A DNA stretch of 64,000 nucleotides from contig NC_045142.1 in assembly GCF_008831285.2 (NCBI RefSeq), forward strand, positions 6,436,608-6,500,607. The letters are read 5' to 3'. The position numbers and the translations under genes were made by a program. The stretch comes from Nymphaea colorata (Eukaryota; Streptophyta; Magnoliopsida; Nymphaeales; Nymphaeaceae). Shown one piece after another: positions 10,861 to 22,568 of the stretch (position 1 is its first letter; each line of letters starts with the position of its first letter). The notes beneath the pieces were generated by a model. It saw only the letters and a list, made by a program, of their open reading frames with translations. It was not told where the DNA came from and ran no database searches.

Positions 10861-13777
10861 ATTCTGACAATTCTTTGTTATTGATAAATGTTTTAAGTGT
10901 GCGTCAAGGAAATTACTGTTCCTCCATCAATAAGATGATGCAGAACATGCATCCTTATCGAAAACAGGAAATGAATAGTTAACAGTGACGATAATGAGAG
11001 ATTGATTAGGAAATAATTAGAACAGCCTCTTACGGAGAAGAGCTATTTTCTGAACAAAGTCCAGAGGCTGAATGAAGGTAATAAAAATACAAATCTATTT
11101 CACATGGTGGCCAAAAACAATCAAGTGAAGAAGATTTTGGAGTATTGTGGTGAATGGTGCCAAACTCCAAGTCGAGAAGTGAAAAGCCCCCCTGCCATAC
11201 CTTTCAGAATGCAAAAACAGAAGAGCGAGCAGTTCGTTTCCATTATTCAAAGGAAAGTTCTTTAAGGCGCATGATGATGAGTTTTGTGCTAGTAAGTGAA
11301 GATGAGGTTTACAGGTCGCAAGGCTAACCCTGCTTTTTTTTTTTTTTTGCAGGAAAGGTTTGCCAATTCAAACATGCTAATCAATTAGACGGGTTCTGGC
11401 TGATGATGGTGTTTAGAATCCATGAGGAGTGGTTTGGCAATAGTAACAGTTTTTTTTTTTTTTTACTGTTTCATAAATTTGAGGCACATTCATGAAATAC
11501 TATAATATAGTGTTTTATAAACCTTTTTCAATCATAGAGGGCATATTCATGGAACAGTAACAAACTGTTTTCATTGGAGAACAACTTCTTAACCTACTTT
11601 AAATGGGTGAATGATGGTTTGTAATTTTCATTCAAGAATGAATATTCCAGAATCATAATTCCTCCTCAAACTGAAATGAAAATCACAATTTCAGGTTCCA
11701 GTGCCCTAATTCAAGATACAAAATACATAATTTATTTAATAATTTCAATTTCTTTAAAAATGAGAATTTTGATTGTAAAATTTTATGATTCTAAACATAT
11801 TGAACGCCCCCTAAGAGGAATTGGAAAGGCTTGTAATGGTTTCTTACAAGGAGATGTGGACAACCACATGAAATTTAATGCCATTAGTTGGCATAGGTTA
11901 GGGTGCAGATTTCAAGGGGAATGGAGTTTAGTTAGGTGAGCTTGAAACTTGTACTGGATTATCACATGATTTTTTAACTTTGCTGTATTATACCCGAAAA
12001 AAACCTTACATTTAAAACCAGTAAATGATATTTGCGACAATGCTTCAGACCTTAGACCTGTGATCAAATGTTGTCAGACTGCGTTTTGGCACTGCTTTTT
12101 GGCAGTTCAATGCATAGATTTGCCAACCTCATTTCATGGACTCTAACGAGAACTTCATTCACCTTATTGTATATAAAACCTCTAAAATAAAGTAGTGAAG
12201 CGTTCAATAGCCCAAAAAATGTGTCCATCAGTATATTCTCTCAAGGGTCTGCCAACCCTGACTTGCCGAAATAAGCAAAGATCCTGCAGAAGGCTTGAGA
12301 TGTCAGCGTGCAAAATGTGTCAAAAAAACATTAGGTCCGGAAGTTTAAAGCATTGCCACAAATATCTTTCTTGTAAAAATCTCGGTGAGGTTTTTATTCG
12401 TATTTTTGGGCGAAGATATTCGTCTTGGGTAAATCTCAACAATTTAAGAAAAAACATAAAAATCATAAAAACGTTAAAAAATCAAAAATATTAAATATTA
12501 GGAAAAAATCACAAAAAAGTCATGCAAAAAATCTATAGATTTTTTTTCCTGATTTTTTTTGTTTTATTTGATTTTCTCGTATATATCACCAGAAATAGAC
12601 AAATACTCATGATAGTGTCGAATTCTCAAGAATCCTGCCAAAACATGCACCATTATCCTCATGAATAGCAACTTGCCTTACATTAGGTGCCTATCCTAGA
12701 ATCAAGTATTTCAGTGGCAGAAAATGGCTTGGATTTTGGAATGAATTGTCTTCTAGATCACATCAACACAAACTATGTCACGACAAAAGCACTAAAGAAC
12801 CCAAGTTTTGGAGGAAAGGCACTGAGTCACGGATATAGGCCTACTAAGCTCGGCCGAGCTTCATGTGCTCATGCTTGATGCTATCCTTTTGGATCTTCCT
12901 TATATGCATGTTTCGCCAAAGGACTCAGAAGCCTCTGCGGCCCATGTCAGAGTTCTTGTTGGCCAGCAGTGGTCAATTCAACAACTTGATGAGCACGACA
13001 TGCTACTTGAATTTGGCTCGGACCTAATGTTTTACATGCAATTGCGATATGTATACTTGCCCATTTTGGCTTTAAAAAGATAGCTTAAAACTTTAAATTG
13101 ATTTTAGTTAGTTTTTTATTAACATATGGGCCGATATGAAGCAGTACTGACCAATATATATAAACCAATATATATAAGCCGACATCAAGCAGTACTGCCC
13201 AATATATATATTTCAAGAAACTCAGGTACATAATTATCATTTCATTAAGCAGTACTCAACAATTATATTCAATAATGCTCAAGCTAAACTAGCACACCCT
13301 TTAGAGAGAAATCCCGGTAAATCAACATCTTCTTTCATTCTCTTCCATTATTCCTCTCCCAGCTCATTCATTTGCGAGAAGGAATTCCCGATAAGGCTCT
13401 CTGCTTTCGCCAACAGTTCCTTCGCACTGAGTTGATTTCTTCCACCCCCTCTTCCTCCTTAAACTAATCGTGAACAATATTTGGCATGCATCTCTATCAC
13501 AACACCATCACTGCCCATGACTGTAAGCTCCTCCATCTTCATTATCATGAGCAGAATGCTGGAGCTCAAGCTCTTAGGGACTTTGGACTCAACTTGTCTA
13601 TTCGGCAGGTCAACTTGGTGACTCGCCTGAGCTTTATTAGCTTTTGCTTTTGAGGAAAAAAGAATATGTTGATTATGATTTAAGCATAAATGAAGCTATA
13701 CAATGATCCTATTATTTATACAATCGAACAGACTGCAGGAGGTGGCAGAATAGGGGCAAAAAACATGAGGACGATGG
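10858..13777. other. Intergenic, no gene recognised
   Basis: AT-rich sequence with homopolymer T runs near 11335 and 11451. A short repeated motif with ATATATATAA and GAAGCAGTACT or CAAGCAGTACT occurs twice at 13135-13215. No frame shows a recognisable domain. Confidence 0.5.
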
Positions 13778-13810
13778 AGCGAGAGAGAGAGAGAACAAAA
13801 CGGGAAATAT

Positions 13811-13860
<50 letters not shown>

Positions 13861-13931
13861 AAAATGGGAAATATTAGAGAGAGAGAGAGAGAGAGAACAA
13901 AATGGGAAATATTAGAGAGAGAGAGAGAACT
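13778..13931. repeat. Compound (GA)n array with a repeated spacer
   Basis: GA runs are separated three times by the same spacer, ACAAAATGGGAAATATTA (once with a C in place of T). The array has therefore expanded as a higher-order unit rather than by simple slippage alone. The protein-like reading frames here (long ER and LS runs) are artefacts of the repeat. Confidence 0.9.
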
Positions 13932-14092
13932 TCGTGGGGTTTGCTGCAAAGGAAGCATGCAAACATGAAGATGATGGTGACACAATAGAGGGCCACGAGG
14001 TGAACAACTTCTTTCCAATGGGGTTTGTTGCAAAGGAACCATGCGAAGATGAAGATGATGGTGACATAGTAGAGGGCAACTCGGGAAACAAC
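13932..14092. repeat. Two-unit tandem duplication (about 83 bp each)
   Basis: The second unit begins near 14016. Both units contain GGGGTTTG, CTGCAAAGGAA or TTGCAAAGGAA, ATGAAGATGATGGTGACA and AGAGGGC. The array sits directly beside the GA compound repeat. Confidence 0.75.
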
Positions 14093-14529
14093 TGCTAGGA
14101 GACCCATACCCATATGTATACGTCTAGGTGCAGGAGAGAGAGAGATTACCCCACAATGACAACGAGTTCAAGTTCAGCCTTGAGTTTCAAGCCTCAAAAA
14201 TATAATGCCTTGCAGACTGCTTTGCCGAAGAAGATCTAGTGTCCTTGAGGCACTTGTACTGTTAATTTATTTCCCGAAGCTTGAATTAAACTACCATTAC
14301 TAAAATGACTACAACTTTTCGATTTCTCACGTACGAAGAGCATCCGAGCTAACCGAAACTACATGACTACATTTTCTTTTCGCTTCTGCATTGAATTTTA
14401 TACCCAGTTAACTAAATGACTCGTTATTCATCATTTTCATAATTCATTCGTATAGTAACTCAACATCTCTTTAAATCGATTGGTCTGTCTTCCTATACGT
14501 GTCAAACAGATGGAATTGTGTTCAGTAAT

Positions 14530-14850
14530 AAAAAGATAGGTAATGGCTGTATCTTTCCTCTTGAAAATGCGGACATAATAGTCCCATGCTATGTCTGACA
14601 AATAGTACAAAAAGATAATGGATTGCTATATATGTCTGACAAAGCGCACATAAAGATGATGAAATTTTTAGTAATAGTAATAACAGTTTCATTGTTTTTT
14701 TGGAGTGCCGTGCTATTGCTAGTGATCCATCACCATTTTACACACGATGCTATTACTAGTAATGAAATTTCATTATCTTTTTGTACGATTTGTTAAACAT
14801 AACATGTTATGGCTATGTCCGTATGTCCGAGATATTTTGTATTAGTGAAT
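14530..14850. repeat. Imperfect inverted repeat, MITE-like
   Basis: The 30-bp stretch 14591-14620 pairs with 14771-14800 with few mismatches (shared core TACAAAAAGATAATG), and inner sequence around TTAGTAATAG also pairs. No clear terminal motif or target duplication was found, so the class is unknown. Confidence 0.5.
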
Positions 14851-14966
14851 TCCACAATATTCCCACTTGATCGACATGTATAGGAAAATGGCGACCGATC
14901 GATTTAAAGAGTTGTCGATTTCCCATGCGAATTGAGACGATGAATAACATGTTATTCAATAGCCTT

Positions 14967-15298
14967 CATGCCTCGTACTTCGAGGCTGTTATTTCATTCC
15001 TCCGGCACTGCAGCAGCATTAGTCATGTTACTGTCCTGTTCTTTAAGTGTCTTCTTGCCACAATAATTTTCTAGTGAACTATAGTCATGTTAAGGTCGGT
15101 CTTGTTCTTGTTAAAATTTTGAAACTATAGTTCGACCTTTGCCATGCTGATCCCAAGTATTATGGTGACTGGAGGGGTCAACCTATCAATGTGCCTCTGC
15201 GCCTTCATGCCTGCGTACTTCAAGTTTGTTATTTCGTTTCTCCGGCACCACAGCAATCCTGTTCTTTCATGTCTTCTTGCCACAATATTTTTCTAGTG
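14967..15298. repeat. Direct duplication, units about 14967-15074 and 15200-15298
   Basis: Both units share CTTCATGCCT, TCCGGCAC, CCTGTTCTTT and GTCTTCTTGCCACAATA in the same order. The 125 bp between them is not duplicated. The pair abuts the gag remnant at 15305-15554. Confidence 0.7.
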
Positions 15299-15304
15299 CC
15301 ACAG

Positions 15305-15554
15305 ATTTCTTCTCTTCTTTCTTGAGCATGCCTTTTAGGGTTTGATAGTGTTTCTTTGATGTTGCATCTATTCCTTCCACCCTATCCGCCAATATCTGCA
15401 CCTTTTCTTCCACTACGTTCATGTTTTCCTGTATTTGGACGAAACACTTTCTCGTTCATTCATGCATTGCGACGATGAAATTCATGAACAAAGCAATCTG
15501 ATCTCCAATGCTCCTCACCCTGCCCCTCTCGGGACTCTTCTTTGGACCGTGCAT
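15305..15554 (-). pseudogene. Retrotransposon gag N-terminal remnant
   Basis: On the minus strand an ATG at 15552-15554 opens a frame beginning MHGPKKSPERGRVRS. After one stop codon the same frame continues with a charged helix-forming stretch (VVEEKVQILADRVEGID and KKHYQTLKGMLKKEE). A coiled-coil start is typical of many plant gypsy gag proteins, and the position, about 45 bp inside a primer-binding-like site, fits a gag start. No capsid or zinc knuckle follows; the sequence runs into the duplication at 14967-15298. Family assignment is uncertain. Confidence 0.5.
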
Positions 15555-15585
15555 CAAAGCGATCAATTTGGGAAAAATAAACAAA

Positions 15586-15599
15586 GGCTTTGATACCAA
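15586..15599 (-). other. Primer-binding-like site and LTR fragment edge
   Basis: The minus strand reads TTGGTATCAAAGCC, close to the initiator-Met tRNA PBS. Two bases on, the plus strand reads TGAG (15602), a possible LTR terminus. The LTR would extend to the right (15602 to about 15900), but I found no second copy in the window. Confidence 0.5.
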
Positions 15600-16196
15600 G
15601 TTGAGTAGTGAAAGAGGGAGATTTCTCCTCTAATCTATGATCAACACCTAACTAATCTAGGAAGGAATTGAAAGAGATGCAAAGTAGAACAAAATTGTCT
15701 AGAAACAGAAAGGAAGCACCAATAATCATTAGGGTTTTAATTAACTCAAGATCGATTACAAATGAGGGCTAACACCCATATATAGAGTAAAAGAGGTTCC
15801 ACAGATCTGGATCCAAAGAAGAGACTAACAAATAAAATTCAAAATATTAAAATAGGTCATGATGCTCCACTCCTACAACGAAAATGCTTAGCAAGTTATC
15901 TTCGAGTTGCAAAGTTCAACTATGACTTGATTTCGTAAGATTGCATATGGACTTTCTATTCTTCCTGATTTACTATCTTAATTACAAGTATGCATATGTG
16001 GAGTCTTGCATTCACTCTTCAATCAAATTTCATATTTTGCTTGGTGTAATGTCCTCCATTTTGACAATTTTCCTTGGTGAAATAAGCAGGTGCATCAAAG
16101 CACTTAAAGTGGTTAAACGACAACTTTATATTCAAGGACATAACCAGAACATAATGGATACGCTATTTGGCATGATTGAGTGAACCACATAAATAG

Positions 16197-16375
16197 GGAT
16201 GTACAACGAGCGAGTCAAGCTCGAGCTTGGCTAGCGCAAACTCGACTCAAGTCACATATAGCTTGTCCTGAGCTCCACTCGAGCTCGACTCGAGTTTTAT
16301 GAGTTGAGCTTGAGCTTGACTCACTTAACCAAGTCCGAGCTTGAGCTCAACTTGTTTAAGCTCATGTCCCTTAAA
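16197..16375. repeat. GAGCTCGAG-rich fragment, hAT-like MITE end (partial)
   Basis: Begins AGGGATGTACAACGAGCGAG and continues as repeated CTCGAGCT, GAGCTTGAG and ACTCGA words. Similar openings (a GGGATGTA-like start followed by GAGCCGAGC-type words) are widespread in plant non-autonomous hAT-like elements. The opposite end is not visible. Confidence 0.45.
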
Positions 16376-16634
16376 TATACATTTTATGCTTAAAATTTTC
16401 ACAATCTTGTTCAAGTCATTTTCAGTTTTTTCCATTACAAAAATAATGATTAGTGTTCAAGTTGCAATAGAACACCTTTTCAAGCTGAATTAAAACAGAT
16501 AATTACTAGCTGAATTACAACAGATCATTACTACAACAAATCTGCTGAATACCAGCCAAATTTGTATGAGAGATACATTGTCGCTCTCCCTCTGGTTTCC
16601 TCACACCAAACACCGGTTTCTTCCCGCAAACAGT

Positions 16635-16680
16635 GGAGAGAGAGAGAGAGAGATTGGGGGAGAGAGAGAGAGAGAGAGGA
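16635..16680. repeat. (GA)n microsatellite, interrupted
   Basis: Two AG runs separated by TTGGGGGAG. Confidence 0.9.
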
Positions 16681-16857
16681 CAAGAACCAGTCTACTTAGA
16701 CTCCACAAAGGCACTCCTAATCCAAGACTCAAACTAAGGATGTGATTAATACACACCAACTAGATTGGTTGCGGAAACCATCATTTGGTGGGTGTATGTG
16801 AGAGAGAAGAAAACTAGAGTTTTAACTTTTAATATTAACTGAAACGTAAAACACCAT

Positions 16858-16861
<4 letters not shown>

Positions 16862-16901
<40 letters not shown>
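16862..16901. repeat. (TA)n microsatellite
   Basis: About 20 uninterrupted TA dinucleotides. The sequence from here to about 17430 is AT-rich, with a CT run at 17166-17185 and no recognisable gene. Confidence 0.95.
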
Positions 16902-16904
<3 letters not shown>

Positions 16905-17762
16905 TTTTGTGATATAACCTTATCGATTTGATCTTAAGAATAAGTTGATGCAAAACATACATGTTCATTTGTTGGAACTTTAATAGTATCAACATTTTGA
17001 TAATAAAAAAATCCACATTTTTCAAAAAAACAACTTGAATAAAAACGTGTTTTTTATCAAAAATATTTTTTATAAATATATTAAGATGTTTATACTTATT
17101 TAAAATAATTTGTTTAGCAAAGTATTAAAAGAGTCTGGTTTTTATTCTTGACCTGTTTCGACCAATCTCTCTCTCTCTCTCTCTTTCTACCATTGTATAT
17201 AGGATATTTGACATGACAAGATTTTTTTCTTTTTTGTTTTTTCTCATGCTTCCCTTTTCAAGTTTCAACTAAATTATACTTTGGATGTGATAATCTGCTT
17301 TCTTTTTCAGTGAACATTTAATGAAGAGCAAAAGAAATTCAGTTGTCATGGTTTTACAAAATAACTTCTATTAATGTCAAATAATTTGGAATTAATATAA
17401 ATAACTCGTATTAACTTGGCAACTGCCATTAATTAAGAAATCTGTTGTTCATTCGCTGATCCACATGCACGAAATGGAAGAAATTAGCAACAGTACCAAT
17501 GACCCGTGCACGTATCTGAAGGGCAGCAAATCGCTCGGTTTGTTGCAACTGAATCTGTATATGGGGTGACGTCCTGGCATGAAAAGGAGAGTGTTTCTCC
17601 AGCCACCACATTGGGCGTCCGGAATCTGGCAGGCGGGAGGGTATGAATATCACCGCCGTTGCCGCCGTTCCCTCTAATAACTTGTGAAGCAGTTGGTGGT
17701 GGTGGCAATGAGCTACTTTGCGGCCCTCATGAGGACGGCCATGCTCATTAGGGGAATGAAGT

Positions 17763-17829
17763 CTTCATAACATGGAACTAAGTCAACACTTATGATAATT
17801 GGTGAATGGATAAATGTTGGTGACGACTG
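17763..17829. repeat. Tandem copy of the copia target region
   Basis: This 67-bp segment is repeated as 17830-17853 joined to 23273-23316, that is, as the sequence into which the copia element inserted. It explains why sequence from beyond the right LTR also appears before the left LTR. Confidence 0.75.
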
Positions 17830-17853
17830 CTTCATAACATGGAACCAAGTCAA

Positions 17854-18482
17854 TGTTATAGTCGTATTCCCCAAAAAGAATGCTTAATAAAATAATAACC
17901 AGCCAAAAACAACTAGTTTGATAGTTCGGACATGCACAAACTGCTGAAAATCGGAATTACAGGGCTGCGAGCATAAAAACAAGTTTTCAACACCACTATT
18001 GCAGCAATATACGTCAAGATATATGCTAAACAATGCATAAAATAAGAGACACCAGTTTACGTGGAAAAACTCTCAATAATGAGGTAAAAAACCACGGGCA
18101 AGAGAGACTTTCTATATATCAAGAAAGGGAGCCAAATACACCAGCAGCAATATCCCTACTGTTTTAAGAAAAACAGAGGACTCAAGAGAACAATAACACT
18201 CTTTTATACGAATGAAAGAAAGAGCCCCAAAGATTCAAGAAAGAAATCACCCAATGAAGACTCCTTCTCTTCTTCTCTTTCTTGCCTTCCTCTTCTCCTT
18301 CTCCTCTGTGAGTAGCACAAGAAGCCTCCCATTTTCCTTTCCCCCCTAAGAAAACCCGATAGAGAGAGAGGGACGTGAGAGGGATGGGCACCATCGGGTG
18401 CCCTCCCTTTTCCTCCACCCATCACTTAAGTGACAGGTCGGATCAGGTCAGGTCATCTCTTGAGGCTAGACCCGACCCAACA
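17854..18482 (-). repeat. 3' LTR of the Tork-like element (629 bp)
   Basis: TG...CA termini. It lacks about 70 bp present in the other LTR, including the segment around 22977-23055 of that copy. It contains a CT-rich tract near 18265-18310. Confidence 0.92.
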
Positions 18483-18496
18483 AACTCCCCCTCCAG
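18483..18496 (-). other. Polypurine tract
   Basis: The minus strand reads TGGAGGGGGAGTT immediately before the 3' LTR. Confidence 0.8.
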
Positions 18497-18534
18497 CCTC
18501 AAGAAAGGGAACATACCTGCAAAATGAACAAAAT

Positions 18535-19309
18535 TTAATACACTGCCTTAAATGCAGTCATCCCAACTAAGTCTCTACACATGTCATGCTTATCTTTAGG
18601 TAGAGACTTCGTCATCATATCTGTAGGATTCTTCTCAGTATGTATCTTTTCTAATTGAATCAGTTTTTGCTCAAGCACATCATGAATCCAATGATATCTA
18701 ACATCAATATGATTGGTCATTGAGTGAAATGCTGAATTCTTCCCCAAGTGTACAACACTTTGGTTATCAAAATGTAACACATAGGCCTTCTAACTAAGAC
18801 CTATATCATGAAGAAAACTCTTCATCCACAACAACTCTTTGCAAGCTTCAGTTGCTATAATATATTTTGCCTTTGTAGTGGAAAGAACAACACACTTCTG
18901 CAATTTGGACTGCCATGATACTGCTCCCCTTGCAAAAGTAAAAACATAACCAGAAAGACTTTCTAGAGTTCAAGTCACCTGCTATGTCTGCATCAACAAA
19001 TCTTTGTATCTCTGGATTAAATTCACCAAAACATAAACAGTGATTGGAAGTATGTTTAAGGTACCTTAGAATCCACTTCACTGCCGCCCAATGCTCTTTG
19101 CTTGGATTTGACAAGAACTTACTAACTACACCAACTGCATAAGCCAAGTCTGTGCATGTGTAAACCATAGCATACATAAGACTCCCTACTGTGGAGGCAT
19201 ATGGTACATTCTCCATTCTTTCTTTATCATCTACTGATGATGGACATTGCTTATTTCTTAATTTAAAATGTGTTGCTAAAGACATACTTACTGTTTTAGC
19301 ATCTCTCAT
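18535..19309 (-). pseudogene. Copia RNase H domain, interrupted
   Basis: This is the C-terminal part of pol. The frame 19309-18848 includes LMYAMVYTCTDLAYAVG, the conserved link after RT, and FVDADIAGDLNSRKSFWLCF, corresponding to the D-A-D...GD..xRKS region of copia RNase H. After a frame break, 18780-18535 carries the FDNQSVVHL, HIDVRYHWI and NPTDMMTKSLP motifs that close copia polyproteins. Breaks fall between 18780 and 18848 and just upstream of 19309. The host-like ESEY segment that normally joins the halves is disrupted. Confidence 0.9.
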
Positions 19310-19354
19310 ACTGAACTTGCGAAGTACCTTCTCAATGTATTTCTCTTGTGATAA

Positions 19355-20581
19355 CTACAACATCTTGGCCTTCTTATCACGAACAATCCTCATGCCTAAC
19401 AATTGTTGTGCTGGCCTCAAGTCTTTCATATCAAAGGACTTGTCCATGTCCTTCTTCAATTGGCTAATCAATTGACAGTTCTGTCCAACAATAAGCATGT
19501 CATCTGCATATAACAACAAGATAATAAAGTTATCTGATGAGAACTCTCTGATATAGACACAATGATCTACAGCCGACCTGCGATACTTTTGATTTCTCAT
19601 AAAAACATCAAATTTCTTGTATCACTGTTTAGGTGCTTGTTTAAGTCCATACAAGCTCTTATTTAACTTACAAACCATGTGTTTCTTCTTCGCAACCACA
19701 AAACTTTCTGGTTGTGTCATGTAGATTTTTTCTTCTTGATCTCCATGAAGAAAAGTAATTTTTACATCTAACTGCTCCAACTCCAAATCTAGACATGCTA
19801 CCAAACCAAGTATTACCCTGATAGATGACATTTTAACCACAGTAAAAAAAATTTCATCAAAATCAATACTTCTTTCCTGTTTGAAACCTTTCACTACTAA
19901 TTGAACTTTGTATCTCAACTTGCCTTGACCTTCATTTTTAAGCTTGTAGACCCACTTGTACACTTTCTTATCTTTTGGTAGCTCTACCAAATCAAAAGTG
20001 TGATTCTTATATAAAGAACTCATCTCTTCCTGCATAACATGAACCCATTCATCTTTATGCACATCATCTAGCACCTCTGCATAGGATTCTGGCTCTCTAC
20101 TATCTATAAACATAATATATTCATCAGTAGAATATCTAGTAGATGGTATACATGTTCTTTTACCTCTTCCCAATTGCTCTTCAATTGATTTCAATTCTTC
20201 TGAATGAGGATGAAACTCCCCCTCCAACTCATGTTCATGATTAGTTTGAGTCTCCATAGGGCTGCCATCTGTATACTGCTCATTTGCCTCTATTTCATCT
20301 TCCTCTACATTTTCTTCAGTCTCACCATGCTCATATGAAAATTCATCAGGTTCTGCATAGGTTGGCTCATAAACACCACTAGCATTCATACCTGACTGTT
20401 TGTCACCCATAACATCTTCAATCGCCTGATCCTCTTTGAAGACAACATCACGACTCCTGTAGATTTCGTCATTTTTTGGATCCCATAATCTGTAACCAAA
20501 TTCATCATCTCCATAACGAATAAATATTAGAGGAATAGCTTTTTCATCTAGTTCGGTTCTATGTTCTTTGGGCACATACAT
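19355..20581 (-). pseudogene. Copia reverse transcriptase, interrupted
   Basis: Frame 20581-19622 begins after the integrase with YVPKEHRTELDEKAIPLIF and contains an acidic linker, then the RT start VYKWVYKLKNEGQGKLRYK, the VVKGFKQ box, LDVKITFLHGDQEEKIYM (family: LDVKTAFLHGxL; two substitutions) and LNKSLYGLKQAPKQ. A stop near 19620 ends the frame. The next frame, 19600-19355, has the catalytic box LLLYADDMLIVG with both aspartates intact, followed by FDMKDLRPAQQLLGMRI. RT copies the element RNA inside virus-like particles; here it cannot be made as one chain. Confidence 0.92.
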
Positions 20582-21516
20582 AAAAGCTTTGCAACCAAAA
20601 ACTCTGAGGTGATCATACTTAACATCTTCATCTAACTAAACTCTTTGTGAAATATCTCCAACTAGAGACACTGAAGGAGACCTGTTTATTAAATAAACTG
20701 TAGTATGCATTGCCTCTGCCCAAAAATATTTTTCCAACTTAGAACTAGATAGCAAACTTCTAATTCTTTTAATTATAGTTATGTTCATCCTTTCTGCAAC
20801 TCCGTTATGTTGTGGAGTATAGGAAACAGTCTTTTCATGTCTAGTATCATGCTTGAGACAATACTCTCATAAACAAGATGCTATGTACTCACCACCATTA
20901 TCTGTGTGCAATCTCTTCATCTTCTTACTAGTCTTGCGCTCAACCGCTGCATGAAAAGTCATGAAGATACTACTTACTTCACTTTTACTTTTCATTGTAA
21001 AGGCCCACACTTTCCTAGATGCATCATCAATTAATGTAATAGAATAAGATGCTCCACCTTTAGATGTCAGATTTATAGGTCCACATACATCTGAATAAAC
21101 TAAATCTAATACATCTTTAGTTTTTGAAGAGAGTTTTTCTGAAAGAAAATTCATTGCAACTTACGAACCAAACAATGATCACATGGAGATGTTTGTGCAC
21201 CATCTGCCTTTGGTAACAAATTCTTCTTGGTGAGAAAATTGTTTCCTCTTTGACTCATGTGACCAAACCTCTTATGCCACAAATCTGATGAAGTGCCACC
21301 AGTAACTGCGGTGACATCAACACCACTGATTCGAGACTTCATCCCATACGAAGAGTCAAATCTGTTACCTCTAGCCAACACTAGTGCCCCCTTTGTCAGT
21401 TTCGAACCTATCTGACTAAATGAAGTACAATATCCATCTTCACTTAGTCTTCCTAAAGAAATCAAATTCATTCTAAGGCTGGAACATGTCTCACATATCT
21501 CAAAGTCAATTTGCAT
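20582..21516 (-). pseudogene. Copia integrase, interrupted
   Basis: Frame 21516-21151 contains the GAG-pre-integrase zinc region (LWHKRFGHMSQRG then CDHC). Frame 21154-20867 carries the core with DVCGPI (first catalytic Asp) and LHTDNGGEY (second Asp). After a stop, translation of about 20820-20640 shows TPQHNGVAERMN, so the third catalytic residue Glu is also present, then YFWAEAMHTTVYLINRSPS. A further stop lies near 20640. The full D,D,E set is thus recognisable, but the frame is broken at least twice. Confidence 0.88.
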
Positions 21517-21842
21517 ACTATTATCATCTCAATGCAAATATCTCCTATCCCAACAGTCTTCAAAGTATCACTCTTGCCCATGTAAACTACTCCAAAATCA
21601 CCTGCTCTGTAGGATAAGAACAACTCTCTACATGGTGTGGCATGATATGATGCCCCTATATCTAAAATCCATGTAGAATTACAATTCTGAACTGTAAAAC
21701 AATCATTTTCTTCAGATAAAAATAACACTACATCATCATCTGAAGCAACTGCAGTGTACTCTTTTGGCTTTCCATTCTCTTGACTCTTCTTTTTCCTTTT
21801 TCTATTTCTTACAATCAATCTTCTTGTGACCTGGAATATCAC
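21468..21842 (-). pseudogene. Copia protease region
   Basis: Contains STWILDIGASYHAT, the aspartic protease motif. The family usually has D-S-G-A-[ST] at the active site; here the second residue is Ile, so activity would be doubtful even without the frame breaks. It overlaps the next downstream frame by about 50 bp. Confidence 0.85.
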
Positions 21843-22455
21843 AGTGAAAACATTTACCTGTCATCTTGGGCCTTGATTTGGACCTAGATTTTGATCTGTC
21901 ATGCCATTTGTTATGGTTATTCTGTCTGCCCCTGACTCCCATCACTAGCACTTGTGAACTAGTAGCACCAAGAGACTTTCTCCTTGTTTCTTTATTTAGA
22001 ATGCTGCTGGTTACATGCTTTATCGTAAGCATATCATCTGGATCAGAGTTGCTGAAAGAAACAACTAAAGTCTCCCAACTATTAGGAAGAGAACTACCTG
22101 TAACTCATCATCTAATATCATTTTCATAGTTGACAACTGATTGATTATGCTCTGTACTTCATTCAGATGCTCTGACACTAGTTTTTCCTCTCTAAGTTTT
22201 GAGATTTACCAATTGTTTAATCAAGAAAGCATTGTTCCCAGCTGTTTTCCTCTCATAAAGATGATGCAACTTCTGCCATAATGACTTCGCACTTGTCTCT
22301 ACGGATACCAAATGAAAAACACAGTCGTAAAACCATTGTCTGATGGTGCCAATGGTTTTCCTGTTCAATAACTTCCATTTTTCATCTGTTATATTCGCTG
22401 GCTTATGGTTCTCAATGGGTGCATACAGGTCTTTACAATACAGCAAATCCTCCAT
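21802..22455 (-). pseudogene. Copia gag with CCHC zinc knuckle, interrupted
   Basis: The N-terminal frame 22455-22192 (MEDLLYCKDLYAPIE... and AKSLWQKLHHLYERK) matches the UBN2-type gag of Tork elements: a short helix-rich region with a W-x-x-L-x-x-x-Y core. After a break, frame 22032-21802 is basic (RSKSRSKSRPK) and ends with CFHCDIPGHKKIDC, a perfect CX2CX4HX4C nucleic-acid-binding knuckle. The segment between about 22033 and 22191 is frame-disrupted. Gag packages the RNA. Confidence 0.88.
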
Positions 22456-22553
22456 TTTGGCTTTCCATATGGTCCAATTGTTCCTATTTAAAAAGATTAT
22501 CCTAGTGGGGGTCGACTCAATCCTTTAATAAGAATGCACAAAACCAACCTGGC

Positions 22554-22565
22554 GCTCTGATACCA
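22554..22565 (-). other. Primer-binding site, initiator Met tRNA
   Basis: The minus strand reads TGGTATCAGAGC, three bases from the 5' LTR. Confidence 0.93.
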
Positions 22566-22568
22566 CTT

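Noticed and set aside
13690-14113. Arg/Glu-rich and Ser/Leu-rich open frames over the GA array
   Set aside because: Repeat translation; the frames end where the GA array and the 83-bp duplication end.
16540-16570. TACTACAACAAATCTGCTGA as a possible CACTA terminus
   Set aside because: The first base is not C and there are no subterminal repeats; it shares only a short phrase with 27230-27265.
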